A DNA stretch of 64,000 nucleotides from Streptomyces sp. B21-105 (lineage in GTDB: Bacteria > Actinomycetota > Actinomycetes > Streptomycetales > Streptomycetaceae), in NCBI RefSeq assembly GCF_036898465.1, contig NZ_JARUMJ010000001.1:5952001-6016000 (forward strand), read 5' to 3'. The notes beneath the pieces were generated by a model, which was not told the origin of the DNA, did no database searches, and saw only the letters and a list, made by a program, of their open reading frames with translations. Positions 24,300 to 33,189 of this stretch are shown one piece after another; the first letter of the stretch is position 1; each line of letters opens with the position of its first letter. A program made the position numbers and the translations under genes.

Positions 24300-25718
24300 G
24301 TGGTTGATTTCGTAGGCCGTCGGCAGGAGCTGGCGACACTGGAGCGAGAGCTGCAGAAGGTGGCGACAGGGGTTGGCGGGGAGCGGCCCGGTCGGTGCGT
24401 GATGTTGCGCGGGCGGCGCCGAGTGGGCAAGTCGCGACTGGTCGAGCGGTTTGCAGAGCGCTCCGGTGCCCCGTTCCTGTTCTACGCGGCGACCGGTGCG
24501 TCCCCCAGGGATGATCTGGCGCGACTGGCCCGGGACGCTCAAGCGTCGACGCTGCCGTTGGCGGGGCTGGTGGCCGCCGCGCGGCCGGAGAGCTGGGACG
24601 CCGCGTTCGATGTGCTGGCCGCGGCGCTGCCCGCCGACCGGTCGAGCGTGCTGGTCATCGATGAGGTGCCATACCTGATGGATGCCGATGGCGCCTTTGA
24701 GGGGATGCTGCAACGGGCCTGGGACCGGGTGCTGGAGACCAAGCCAGTGCTGCTGGTCCTCATCGGCTCCGATCTGTCGATGATGGAGGCCCTGAACAGC
24801 TACGGACGCCCCTTCCACCAGCGCGGCCGGGAGATGGTGCTAGGACCACTGAACCCCGCCGAGGTGGGGCAGATGCTCGGGCTGGATCCGGCGGAAGCCT
24901 TCGATGCCGCGCTGGTCACCGGCGGGCTGCCGCTGATCTGCGCGGAGTGGCCGCGAGGCGCAGGGCTGTGGGACTTCCTCGGCGAGGCGTTGAGCGACCC
25001 GGTCTCGGCCCTGCTGGTGTCGGCCGAGCGTTCGCTGGCTGCCGAATTCCCCCCGCAGGCTCAGGCGCGTACGGTGCTGGCGGCTATCGGCAGTGGTGAG
25101 CGGACCTTCACCAACATCGCTCGTGCAGCCGGCGGAATCCGGGCAACGCCGCTGCAGCGAGCGCTGGAGCTGCTTACGGACAAGCGGATCGTCGCGGCGG
25201 AGCTGCCCGTGTCGCTGCGTCCGTCGAAGGATCGCCGCTACCGGGTGAAGGATCCCTACCTGCGGTTTTGGCTGCACCTGCTCGGCCCCTCCATGGAGGA
25301 GATCGAGCGGGGGCGGGGCGATCTGACCTTGGCGCGGATCCGGGAGAGCTGGACCAGCTGGCGCGGCCGGGCCGTCGAGCCCCTTGTCCGCGAGGCCCTG
25401 GCGCGGATACTGCCCGACGATCGGCTTCCCGCGGTCCCCGCGGTGGGCGGCTACTGGACCCGTACCAACGACGTTGAGATCGATATCGTCGGGGCGGACC
25501 GCGCCCCCATTGCCAAGGAGCTGCTCTTCGTTGGGTCCATCAAGTGGCTGGAGCAGTCGCCCTTCGACCGGCACGACTTGGCCGCTCTCTATCGACACCG
25601 GGCCGCCCTCACCGACGAACCTGTTCCAGTCGTGGCGGTTTCGCGCAGCGGAGTCGACTGCCCGGGCCTCGATGCCACCTACGACCCCGGCGATTTGCTG
25701 ACCTCCTGGCCGCTGTGA
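24300..25718 (+). CDS. DUF234-type AAA/STAND-like ATPase
   Basis: A 472-residue ATP-binding protein. N-terminal P-loop domain: FVGRRQEL, Walker A LRGRRRVGKSRLVERF (about 40-55), Walker B SVLVIDEVPYLM (about 118-129), and VLIGSDLSMME. A winged-helix region (about 250-300: TFTNIARAAGGIRATPLQRALELL) is followed by KDRRYRVKDPYLRFWLHLL and a nuclease-like C-terminal domain ending EIDIVGADR..ELLFVGSIKW. This is the archaeal-ATPase/DUF234 architecture found in bacteria and archaea with no settled function. GTG at 24300 with GGAGG upstream. No partner gene is obvious. Confidence 0.85.
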   Translation: MVDFVGRRQELATLERELQKVATGVGGERPGRCVMLRGRRRVGKSRLVERFAERSGAPFLFYAATGASPRDDLARLARDAQASTLPLAGLVAAARPESWDAAFDVLAAALPADRSSVLVIDEVPYLMDADGAFEGMLQRAWDRVLETKPVLLVLIGSDLSMMEALNSYGRPFHQRGREMVLGPLNPAEVGQMLGLDPAEAFDAALVTGGLPLICAEWPRGAGLWDFLGEALSDPVSALLVSAERSLAAEFPPQAQARTVLAAIGSGERTFTNIARAAGGIRATPLQRALELLTDKRIVAAELPVSLRPSKDRRYRVKDPYLRFWLHLLGPSMEEIERGRGDLTLARIRESWTSWRGRAVEPLVREALARILPDDRLPAVPAVGGYWTRTNDVEIDIVGADRAPIAKELLFVGSIKWLEQSPFDRHDLAALYRHRAALTDEPVPVVAVSRSGVDCPGLDATYDPGDLLTSWPL

Positions 25719-25910
25719 GTGGCGGATGGAAGGCGAGGCACGGGCGTTGGGGAGCGCGGTCAGGCTGAACAGACGTTGCGGAGAAGTCCCTTGGACCTCG
25801 GCCCCTTGCTGGTGCTGTTGTGTAGCGTCGGCGACCATGTGCCCCAGGCTCGCCCGGCAGGAGGAATTCGTTCGCCGTCTCAGGTAATCGCTTCTAGCCT
25901 GCGTTGGGTG

Positions 25911-26402
25911 ATGACAGCTGAGGATGTGTTGTCTGTCTTGGCCCTGCTGCAAAGGGCACGGGTTGACGTCTGGATCGGCGGAGGCTGGGGGATCGATGCT
26001 TTGATCGGCGAGCAGACCCGGGAGCATCGCGACCTGGACTTGATGCATCGGAAGGATCATGAAGCCGCGGTCATGGCGGCCCTGTCCGGAATGGGTTTCG
26101 AAGAGAGCCTGGACTCGCGGCCCGTCCGGTTCGTCGTAACGCATCTGGACGGCCGAGAGATCGACCTTCACCCGCTGGTCTTCGCCGAGGACGGCTCAGC
26201 AGCGCAGGCATCGTTTGAGCTGGAGCGACCGTTCCTGTATCCCTCCTCACGCTTTGTGACGGGCGTCATCAGCGGAACGACCGTCCCGTGTCTCTCAGCT
26301 GAGCAGCAGGTTTACTTCCACCAGGGTTATGAGCCATCCGATCGTGATCGTCACGACATGGCCCAACTCCGCCGAGTCTTCGGGATCTCCACTCATTTTT
26401 GA
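25911..26402 (+). CDS. Nucleotidyltransferase, aminoglycoside-adenylyltransferase-like
   Basis: A 163-residue polymerase-beta-fold nucleotidyltransferase: VWIGGGWGIDALIGEQTREHRDLDLM contains the GG..D(x)D core (about residues 22-47), and HLDGREIDLHPLVF the third acidic residue. The pattern is that of PF10706 proteins such as ANT(2'')-like and lincosamide nucleotidyltransferases. Resistance activity is possible but unproven, since many such genes are cryptic. The ATG at 25911 directly follows an in-frame GTG at 25908. The 193 bases before it hold no other gene. Confidence 0.85.
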   Translation: MTAEDVLSVLALLQRARVDVWIGGGWGIDALIGEQTREHRDLDLMHRKDHEAAVMAALSGMGFEESLDSRPVRFVVTHLDGREIDLHPLVFAEDGSAAQASFELERPFLYPSSRFVTGVISGTTVPCLSAEQQVYFHQGYEPSDRDRHDMAQLRRVFGISTHF

Positions 26403-26787
26403 TCCGGTCAGCGAGACGAGCATCGCTTTCCCAGCGCCTGTCGCCATTCCCTTTCGGCCCGCGGTCTTCCCTCAGCGAGGCAACTTCGGTGAGGGATCGT
26501 CATGGCATCGGTCAGGCGGTCAGGCGGAGCGGGTCAGACGGTCACGCGGTCGTGATTGCCGAAGGTGTCGAGTCCGGTGACAAGGCTGTGAGGTGTGGAA
26601 GGAGGTCGTGGACCCCTTCAACGAGGGCAGCTCTCCGTGGTCAGCCGCACCAACTGCTTCAATGGCATTCGCACCACCATCGAGGAGCTCCTCGGCACCA
26701 CCTGGTGACCGGCGCTGCTGATCTGCCGTCAAGGCCAAGGTGCTTGCCCGTCCGAGCGACGGTGGTCGTGGTCCGCCGCCACCGGCA
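26403..26787. other. Gene-free stretch
   Basis: Open frames here are short and lack family signals or ribosome sites. Short CGGTCAGGCGG/CGGTCACGCGG repeats lie at about 26507-26545. A plus-strand phrase reading VSRTNCFNGIRTTIEELLGTTW near 26640-26705 might be the end of a lost gene. Confidence 0.3.
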
Positions 26788-27390
26788 CTAATGCCCGGCG
26801 GTACGTGTGGTGAGGTCCTCGTCCGTGATGGCGCGGACCACCCGGCAAGGGGTTCCGACCGCGACGGTCATCGGGGGAATGCTGTGGCTGACGACGCTGC
26901 CGGCGCCGATGACCGAGCCGTATCCGATACGGACGCCGGGCAGGACCACCGCGTTGCTGCCGATCCACGCCTTGTCCTCGATCACGATCGGTTCTGAGAA
27001 CCGCCCGAAGTCCGCGCGCCGCGAGGGATGCACCGGGTGTCCCGTCGTGGTCAGTGTCACGCTGGGCGCGATCATGACACCGTTACCTATGCGGATGTCC
27101 ACGTCGTCGACGAAGGTGAGGTTCACGTTCCCGAAGAAGTCGTCGCCGATGTGGACGTTGCTGCCGAACCCGGCGTGGAACGGCGGCAGCAGCACCGTGC
27201 GTTCACCGACCGAGCCGAAGATCGCGACAAGCAGCGATCGGCGTTTCTCCGTGTCGCCCGGTGGTGTGTGGTTGTACTCGAAGATCTGCGCGGTGCGGCG
27301 CCTAGGGGCCTGGAAGGCCGCTTCCGACTCCGTGTAGACCAGCCCCTTGGCGATCCGGGCCAGGACTTCCTCCTCGTGAGCATGCGTCAC
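26788..27390 (-). CDS. Sugar O-acetyltransferase (maltose/galactoside acetyltransferase family)
   Basis: A 200-residue left-handed beta-helix acetyltransferase that transfers acetyl from acetyl-CoA to a sugar hydroxyl. The N-terminal Mac domain (about 5-60) contains YNHTPPGDTEKR; the hexapeptide repeats cover IHIGDDFFGNVNLTF (here VHIGDDFFGNVN), NGVMIAPSVTLTTTGHPVHP with the catalytic His, IGSNAVVLPGVRIGYGSVIGAGSVV and the terminal VGTPCRVVR. Length and order are typical of LacA/Maa. It stands alone; a role in acetylating sugars as a by-pass is the family norm. Confidence 0.92.
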   Translation of the reverse strand: MTHAHEEEVLARIAKGLVYTESEAAFQAPRRRTAQIFEYNHTPPGDTEKRRSLLVAIFGSVGERTVLLPPFHAGFGSNVHIGDDFFGNVNLTFVDDVDIRIGNGVMIAPSVTLTTTGHPVHPSRRADFGRFSEPIVIEDKAWIGSNAVVLPGVRIGYGSVIGAGSVVSHSIPPMTVAVGTPCRVVRAITDEDLTTRTAGH

Positions 27391-27544
27391 AGCGGAACGC
27401 TCCCTTCGTTCAATCCCTTGGGCACAAGCTCAGCGTGCCCTGGTTGACCGTGCGTCAAGCACAAGATCATCTGGCACTCGCAGAAGTCACTTCACCCGGC
27501 AGCCAAGCCGTTTCACCGAAGTCATTCAGAAGGTGATCAGTTAA

Positions 27545-27840
27545 CCTGCGCGTTTCACTTGCCACGGTGTCCGGATCTTGACCAGAAACACGAAAGTGCC
27601 CTCTGGCCAGGGAAGATGAGGCTTGTCGAAGGTCTCAGTCGTCCCAGCAGGAAGGCACTTTCTGCGTGCACACTGCCGCCTCGCGCCCCGAGCTCGTCGT
27701 CTCGGCCGACGGCCACGGGGTGGTCAACCACGCCGGGTCCCGCCTGCTGGCCGATCTCGCCGATGCCACCGGCCTGACCGGCGCCTTCACCGATGCACTA
27801 CGTCGACTGCGGCCGCGCGGCACCGGACATGATCGTGCAG
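27545..27840 (+). mobile_element. Left-end remnant of an IS1380-family element
   Basis: From GTG 27666 the frame gives HTAASRPELVVSADGHGVVN then GSRLLADLADATGLTGAFTDALRRLRPRGTGHD, the N-terminus of an IS1380 transposase. After GTGHD the expected PGRVAVDLAVMLADGG is replaced by unrelated sequence, so only about 60 of roughly 460 residues remain. The stretch upstream (27560-27660, with GACCAGAAACACGAAAGTGCC and GAAGGCACTTTCTGC as matching arms) is probably its left end. Confidence 0.75.
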
Positions 27841-28266
27841 AGCTCATGGTGTCTCCTAGTCCCGCGGCTCGTCGGCGCAGCGCTGACTGCGGCCCCGGCG
27901 CGGCGGACCGATGGGTGACATCCCAGTGGCATCGACGTCCACGCAGCCGACTGGGGTGTCAATGACGACTTGTGTCATCGATGACAGCGAGTGCCCGATT
28001 ATGAAGCGCGATCCGGCCAGTACGTCAACGGTGCGGGCGCCATCCCTCCGGTACGGGCCTGGGGTCTGTCGGGCGTCGTCGGCGGTCGCGACCCGCGTCA
28101 ACGAGTCAGGCCATGGCGGTCCGGGTCGGCAACCGTGCAGGTCAGAGCGGTGACTTGGGTGGCAACCGGCAGGCTTCCGCGACGTCGTACGAGGCCGAGA
28201 TCGGCCGCGTTAACGAGTTGTTTCCGGGGTGTTGACCGGTGGGGCCTCGCGGTGCTTCACTTCCGG
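27841..28266. other. Gene-poor junction region
   Basis: Right of the IS1380 break. A minus-strand open frame (28101-27856) includes TPGPYRRDGARTVDVLAGSR then FIIGHSLSSMTQVVIDTPVG, protein-like but not recognised; it lacks a ribosome site and may be a relic of the gene the element landed in. Confidence 0.35.
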
Positions 28267-28313
28267 CACCGGTACCGAAACCGGTTCCGGGACCGATGTC
28301 GGTACCGGTTGCA
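28267..28313 (+). promoter_or_regulatory. Dyad cluster upstream of the LacI gene, putative operator
   Basis: CACCGGTACCG, CCGAAACCGGTTCCGG (28275-28290, symmetric at 14 of 16 positions) and TCGGTACCGGTTGCACG follow each other closely. LacI proteins bind such CG-centred palindromes, so this is probably the autoregulatory site. It is about 75-120 bases before the start. Confidence 0.5.
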
Positions 28314-28387
28314 CGGGTCTCTGTACGATCGGCCCTTTGGGAGCGGGAGGAAGTCTTCCGCCTCTGCAGGAAGGGAGGGGAGGTGAC

Positions 28388-29395
28388 ATGGGAGTCACTA
28401 TCGCCGACGTGGCCTCGCGGGCCGGGGTCAGCAAGACGACGGTCTCGCGGGTGCTGAACGGCAAGGGCGAGATCAGCGAGGACACCGTCTTGAAGGTCCG
28501 CAAGGCGATCTCGGAGCTTGGTTATGTGCCGAGCGCGGGAGCCGTGGGGCTGGCACGCGGCACGACCCAGATGATCGGGATGCTGGTCCCTGATTTGGCC
28601 TGGGCCTGGGCCGGCATAGTGCAGGCGGTCGTCGAAACGCTGGAGGCCGAGGGCTTCGGGCTGCGGATGCTGACCTGGAACCGTGGTGAGGAGTCACTGC
28701 GCAGGCTGGGCCTGCAGGTCGCTGCCAAGTCGTTCGACGGGCTGCTGGTGATAGAGCCCGAGGGGGCCCTGGGATCCATCACGGAACTGCACGAGGCCGG
28801 ACTGCCGGTGGTGCTGATCGACGACCGCTTCCAGCGGCCGGGATTCCCCTACGTGGCCACCACCAACCGGGAGGGCGGTGAGCAGGCGGCGCGTCACCTG
28901 CTGGACCTCGGCCGCCGTCGCCCTCTGGTGGTGACCGGTCCTGATGAGTACGGCTGCACGCAGGAACGGCTGGGCGGCTTCGTCGACGCGTATGCGCAGG
29001 CCGGGATCGAACTCGACCCGCGCAGAATCATCTGCGGCGACTTCCTGTTCGACGACGGCCGGAGCGCGGTGGCGCAAGCTCTCGCGGACGGCGTGGAGTT
29101 CGACGCGGTCTTCGGGCACAACGACCCCTTGGCAGCCGGCGTGCTCGCGGCCCTGCACGAGGCCGGCCTCAAGATTCCGCGGGATGTCGCCGTGGTGGGG
29201 TTCGACGACGTCGAGGTGGCGTCGTACACCTATCCGGCACTGACCACCATCCGCCAGCCGATGCGGGAAATGGGTGAGGCAGCGGCGCGGCTGCTGCTCG
29301 ACCACGTGCGCAGATCGCCGGAGGCCGCTCCCTCGCGCGTCGTTCCCACCAGCCTCGTGATCCGCGGCTCGACGTTAGAGCCGAGCTCGAACTGA
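28388..29395 (+). CDS. LacI family transcriptional regulator of the sugar operon
   Basis: A 335-residue repressor. Helix-turn-helix VTIADVASRAGVSKTTVSRVLNG (residues 3-25) with the hinge helix VPSAGAVGLARG near 50-60, then a periplasmic-binding-protein-like sensor domain: IGMLVPDLAWAW, LIDDRFQRPGFPYVATTN, GRRRPLVVTGPDEYG, FGHNDPLAAGVLAALHEAGLKIPRDVAVVGFDDVEVASY and a C-terminal TTIRQP. The ATG at 28388 starts the domain exactly, and GGGGAGGTGAC precedes it. It lies just upstream of the ABC transporter and glycosidase genes on the same strand, so it most likely represses them until the sugar is present. Confidence 0.94.
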   Translation: MGVTIADVASRAGVSKTTVSRVLNGKGEISEDTVLKVRKAISELGYVPSAGAVGLARGTTQMIGMLVPDLAWAWAGIVQAVVETLEAEGFGLRMLTWNRGEESLRRLGLQVAAKSFDGLLVIEPEGALGSITELHEAGLPVVLIDDRFQRPGFPYVATTNREGGEQAARHLLDLGRRRPLVVTGPDEYGCTQERLGGFVDAYAQAGIELDPRRIICGDFLFDDGRSAVAQALADGVEFDAVFGHNDPLAAGVLAALHEAGLKIPRDVAVVGFDDVEVASYTYPALTTIRQPMREMGEAAARLLLDHVRRSPEAAPSRVVPTSLVIRGSTLEPSSN

Positions 29396-29794
29396 CGCGA
29401 CGTCATCGCGATGAGCGAATGACGGCGCCTCGCGGCCGGGCGGTGCGTTGCCGGTGACGCACGCACCGCCCCCGTCTCCTTGAAACCTAGGCGAACCTCT
29501 TCGGGCCTCGCCTTCCTCACCACATCCGGCGGCTGCGCCTGCGTTCACGCGCCACCGCCCCATGCGCTTTCCGCCCGCGCGTTCCCGATCCGGGACACCG
29601 AAGGGGCGCCTGGCACATCCCGCCCGGCCGCTACCCACTCCGCGTCGGACGCTCCCACCGCGACCCGCGAGGGACCGCAGCCGCTGTCACCACAGACGCT
29701 GCCCACTCGTGGGCCGGCCCATCCGGGCGCCCGCCCCTTCCTACCCTTCGCCGCCCCCCCGCGCCTGTCTCGCTCAACGGCAAGGAGCCGCATC
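29396..29794. other. Upstream region of the sugar operon, no gene
   Basis: A 399-base gap. It should contain the promoter of the transporter operon. TTGAAACCTAGGCGAAC at 29479-29495 is the most operator-like element; the rest is C-rich and codes nothing recognisable. Confidence 0.45.
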
Positions 29795-31093
29795 ATGCGT
29801 ATCACTACCCGTCACGCTGTCAGAACCGTCCAGACCCTGTGCGTCACCGTCACGGCAGCCCTCGTGGCCACCGGCTGCGGCCGGAGCGAGGATTCCGGCC
29901 CCGGCAACGATGCCCCCGCCGAGATCGGCGCGGGCAAGGCCAAGGGGACGGTGGTCATGTGGTCCCTGGGCGACCCCGACGAACCCCTGAAGGACCTGGC
30001 CAAGAAGTTCGAGCAGGAGAATCCGGACGCAGACGTCAAGATCACCGCGGTCCCGTGGGACGGCGCCCACGACAAGCTGACCACCGCGATAGCCGGCGGC
30101 AACACACCGGACATGTCCATGGTGGGCAGCACCTGGATGGCCGAGATGGCCGCCTTGAACGGCTTCCAGGCCACACCGACGTCGATCAAGTCCTCGGACT
30201 TCTACCCCGGCCAGTGGGACACCACCAAGTACAAGAACACCTCCTACGGCGTCCCGTTCATCGCCGACACCCAAGCGGTCTTCTACCGGACCGATCTCAC
30301 GGCCAAGGCCGGCATCAAGGGCGCCCTGGCCGGCGACTGGGACGGATACCTGAAGGACCTCAAGGCCGTCCAGGCCACCGCCGGCAAGGAGAACCCCAAG
30401 CTGCGCCACGCCAGCGGGCTGAAGATGGGCTTCAACTCATGGATCTTCTGGCTGCCCATGGTCTGGCAGCAGGGCAGCGACATCTACGACGCCAAGACCG
30501 GGAAGTTCACCTTCGACACGCCCGAGGTCGCCGAGGCGCTGGAGAACTACGCAAGCGTTCCGAAGGAGGGCCTCGCGCCGACCGACAGGGCGGACAACGT
30601 GCAGGAATTCCAGGACGGGCTGACCGCCGTCTACCAGGAGGGCGCGTGGGCCGGCGGCACCTTCCACAAGGACTCCCCGCAGCTGGACGGCAAGTGGAAG
30701 ACCATGCCGATGCCGTACACCAAGCAGCCCGCCGGGTTCGCCGGCGGCAGCGACCTGGCGGTGTTCAAGGAGGCCAAGAACCCCGACGCGGCATGGAAGT
30801 TCGCCCAGTTCCTGACCGAGCCCGCCAATCTGGCGACCTATTCCAAGGCCTCCGGCAGCCTGCCTCCTTCGCCCCAGGCGTGGACCGAGGGGAAGCTGAC
30901 CGAGGACGAGAACCTGAAGGCGTTCGCCGAGCAGCTCGAGGTCGGCAAGGCGCCGCCCGCCATCACGACCTGGCAGCAGATCGCCGACACCATCGACTCC
31001 GAACTGGAGAAGCTGACCCTCGGCAAGTCCACCGTCGCCGAGGTGCAGAAGACGCTGCAGTCCAAGGCCACCAGCATCGGCACCGGCCGCTGA
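29795..31093 (+). CDS. Sugar ABC transporter substrate-binding lipoprotein
   Basis: A 432-residue extracellular solute-binding protein, family 1. Signal peptide with lipobox ending ATGC (Cys28) and a positively charged start (MRITTRHAVR). The mature protein carries GTVVMWSLGDPDEPLKDLAKKF, PDMSMVGSTWMAEMAAL, the hinge phrase YGVPFIADTQAVFYRTDL, and late GGSDLAVFKEAKNPDAAWKF. Those last features are typical of CUT1 di-/oligosaccharide binders. AAGGAG precedes the ATG. Neighbouring GH3 and GH32 genes suggest a fructose-containing oligosaccharide as ligand; this is inferred from context only. Confidence 0.94.
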   Translation: MRITTRHAVRTVQTLCVTVTAALVATGCGRSEDSGPGNDAPAEIGAGKAKGTVVMWSLGDPDEPLKDLAKKFEQENPDADVKITAVPWDGAHDKLTTAIAGGNTPDMSMVGSTWMAEMAALNGFQATPTSIKSSDFYPGQWDTTKYKNTSYGVPFIADTQAVFYRTDLTAKAGIKGALAGDWDGYLKDLKAVQATAGKENPKLRHASGLKMGFNSWIFWLPMVWQQGSDIYDAKTGKFTFDTPEVAEALENYASVPKEGLAPTDRADNVQEFQDGLTAVYQEGAWAGGTFHKDSPQLDGKWKTMPMPYTKQPAGFAGGSDLAVFKEAKNPDAAWKFAQFLTEPANLATYSKASGSLPPSPQAWTEGKLTEDENLKAFAEQLEVGKAPPAITTWQQIADTIDSELEKLTLGKSTVAEVQKTLQSKATSIGTGR

Positions 31094-31141
31094 GCGCCGC
31101 CGCGTGAGTACCCCTCGTATGGACACCCCTCGTACGGACGG

Positions 31142-32128
31142 ATGACATCCATGTCCACGAAAACGCTCCCCGAGCGGGGCGACACCCACGAGCAGGGCAC
31201 CGCAGGGTCGGAACGGAGTGCCGATCGCCGGCACTCCGGGCTCCGGGGCACGGCGCGCGGCAGGCAGGCCCTGGCCGCCTGGGTCCTCGCCGCTCCGTTC
31301 CTCGCGCTGTTCTTGGCCTTCATGCTGCTGCCGGTGGTGTGGTCGCTGCTGATGGGCCTGACCGACACCAAGAGCGCGGACCTGCGCACACCGCTGAACG
31401 TGTCGTTCGTCGGCTTCGACAACTACGTACGCCTCTTTGAGGACCCGCAGTTCTTCACGGCCCTGCGCAACACGGCCGTGTTCGTCCTGGTGGCCCTGCC
31501 CCTGACCCTGGCCGCCGGGCTCGCGGCGGCGGTTGCCCTCGACCGGGGCATCCGCCGCTTCCGGGCCGTCTTCCGGGTCGGCTTCTACCTGCCGGTGATC
31601 ACCAGCATCGTGGCCGTCGCCGTGGTGTGGAAGACGCTCCTGGAACCTCGCGCGGGACTGGCGAACCTCGTCCTGGGCTGGTTCGGGATCGACGGTCCGG
31701 CCTGGCTGGCGGACACCCGCTTCGCCCTGCCCGTCATGATCGTGATGGCGGTGTGGCGCAACCTCGGCACGGTCATGATCATCATGCTGGCGGGTCTGCA
31801 GTCCGTCCCACAGTCCCTGATGGAGGCGGCCGAACTCGACGGCGCCGGGCCCTGGCAGCGGTTCTGGCGGGTCACCTTCCCGCTCCTGCGGCCGGCCCTG
31901 CTGCTGACCGCCGTGACCACCGGCATCGGCTATCTGCAGTTCTTCGACGAGCCGTTCGTGATGACCGACGGCGGGCCGCTGGACTCCACCCTGTCGGCGA
32001 CGTTGTACGCCTACAAACAGTTCGGCAACGGCAACTACGAGATGGCGTCGGCCGCCGGCTACGTCATCTTCGTCCTCATCGTCGCGCTGACCGTGCTGCA
32101 GTTCCGCGTGCTGCGAGACAAGGACTGA
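31142..32128 (+). CDS. Sugar ABC transporter permease, MalF-like
   Basis: A 328-residue inner-membrane permease with six predicted membrane segments after a hydrophilic N-terminus (1-40). The EAA loop reads EAAELDGAGPWQRFWRVTFPLLRP (about 225-248), where the ATPase docks. Start ATG 31142, with a second in-frame ATG at 31151. It lies 48 bases after the binding-protein gene and 6 bases before its partner permease. As in most streptomycete CUT1 operons, no ATPase gene is present; a shared MsiK-type ATPase elsewhere is expected. Confidence 0.94.
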   Translation: MTSMSTKTLPERGDTHEQGTAGSERSADRRHSGLRGTARGRQALAAWVLAAPFLALFLAFMLLPVVWSLLMGLTDTKSADLRTPLNVSFVGFDNYVRLFEDPQFFTALRNTAVFVLVALPLTLAAGLAAAVALDRGIRRFRAVFRVGFYLPVITSIVAVAVVWKTLLEPRAGLANLVLGWFGIDGPAWLADTRFALPVMIVMAVWRNLGTVMIIMLAGLQSVPQSLMEAAELDGAGPWQRFWRVTFPLLRPALLLTAVTTGIGYLQFFDEPFVMTDGGPLDSTLSATLYAYKQFGNGNYEMASAAGYVIFVLIVALTVLQFRVLRDKD

Positions 32129-32134
32129 TGCCTC

Positions 32135-33022
32135 ATGAGCACCCTCTCCACTCTCCGAAACCCACAACCGGGCACGGACCGCGCCCTGAGGCGCCGCCGT
32201 ATCCGCCAGAACTGGGGCCGGCCCTGGCTGTACCTACCGCTCGCCGGCGCCCTGCTGCTGATGATCGCGCCGTTCCTGTGGATGCTGTCCGGGTCGTTCA
32301 AGCCCGAGGCCGACATCCGCAGGGTCCCGCCCGTCCTGATACCCACGGCGCCCACGACCGCCAACTACGGCGAGCTGTTCAGCACGCTCGACTTCACGAG
32401 CATGTTCGCCAACTCCGTGATCGTGGCCCTCGCCGTGACCGCGGGCAATCTGATCTTCTGCTCGATGCTCGGATACGCCCTGGCCAAGCTGGAGTTCCGC
32501 GGACAGCGCGCCGTCTTCCTGCTGGTCATGGGGACGCTCATGATCCCCGGCCTGGTCACCTTCGTACCGCTGTACGTGCTGGTGGCCAACATGCAGCTGA
32601 CCGGCTCCCTGCTCGGGCTGATCCTGCCGTTCCTGGCCACGCCCTTCGGGGTGTTCCTGATGCGGCAGTTCATCTCCACCCTGCCCGACGAACTCATCGA
32701 CGCCGCCCGCGTCGACGGCTGCCGCGAACTGGCCATCTTCGCGAAGATCATCCTTCCGCTGACCAAGCCCGCCCTCGCCACCCTCGGGATCATCACCTTC
32801 CTCGGCTCCTGGAACAACTTCCTGTGGCCCCTGGTCGTCGCTCAGAACGAGAGCCAGTACACCCTCCCCGTCGGCCTCGCCCTGGCCAGCAGCGGACAGT
32901 CCTTCACCCGCTTCGGCATCCTGCTCGCCGGCGCCATGGTCGTCCTGCTGCCGGTGATGATCGTCTTCCTGCTCTTCCAGCGACAGTTCGTGGCCGGCAT
33001 CGCCACTACCGGCCTGAAATGA
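32135..33022 (+). CDS. Sugar ABC transporter permease, MalG-like
   Basis: A 295-residue permease with six membrane segments. The EAA-type loop is DAARVDGCRELAIFAKIILPLTKPALATLG (about 187-216), and the C-terminal FQRQFVAGIATTGLK is characteristic of MalG-type subunits. Together with the preceding permease it forms the transmembrane channel for the binding lipoprotein. Starts 6 bases after the previous stop, so co-translated. Confidence 0.94.
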   Translation: MSTLSTLRNPQPGTDRALRRRRIRQNWGRPWLYLPLAGALLLMIAPFLWMLSGSFKPEADIRRVPPVLIPTAPTTANYGELFSTLDFTSMFANSVIVALAVTAGNLIFCSMLGYALAKLEFRGQRAVFLLVMGTLMIPGLVTFVPLYVLVANMQLTGSLLGLILPFLATPFGVFLMRQFISTLPDELIDAARVDGCRELAIFAKIILPLTKPALATLGIITFLGSWNNFLWPLVVAQNESQYTLPVGLALASSGQSFTRFGILLAGAMVVLLPVMIVFLLFQRQFVAGIATTGLK

Positions 33023-33189
33023 CACCCCGGCTCCCGCCCCGCCGCCCCATGCCGTACCGGTCCCGCCCAGAGCGGCGGACGGACGGCACGCGAGCCCCGC
33101 CGCGCCGGGCGGCAAGGTTCGCGCGACGAAGCACTCACCGTCGCCCATCAACCCTCTGATCTGTGACGACTCATCTCTTGGAGAACACC

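Noticed and set aside
24840..26171. 443-codon minus-strand frame over the ATPase and nucleotidyltransferase genes
   Set aside because: Antisense to two recognisable genes, with random composition and no ribosome site.
24300..26402. ATPase plus nucleotidyltransferase as an abortive-infection or other defence pair
   Set aside because: The genes are 193 bases apart with separate upstream regions, the nucleotidyltransferase has drug-adenylyltransferase motifs, and no other defence gene is adjacent.
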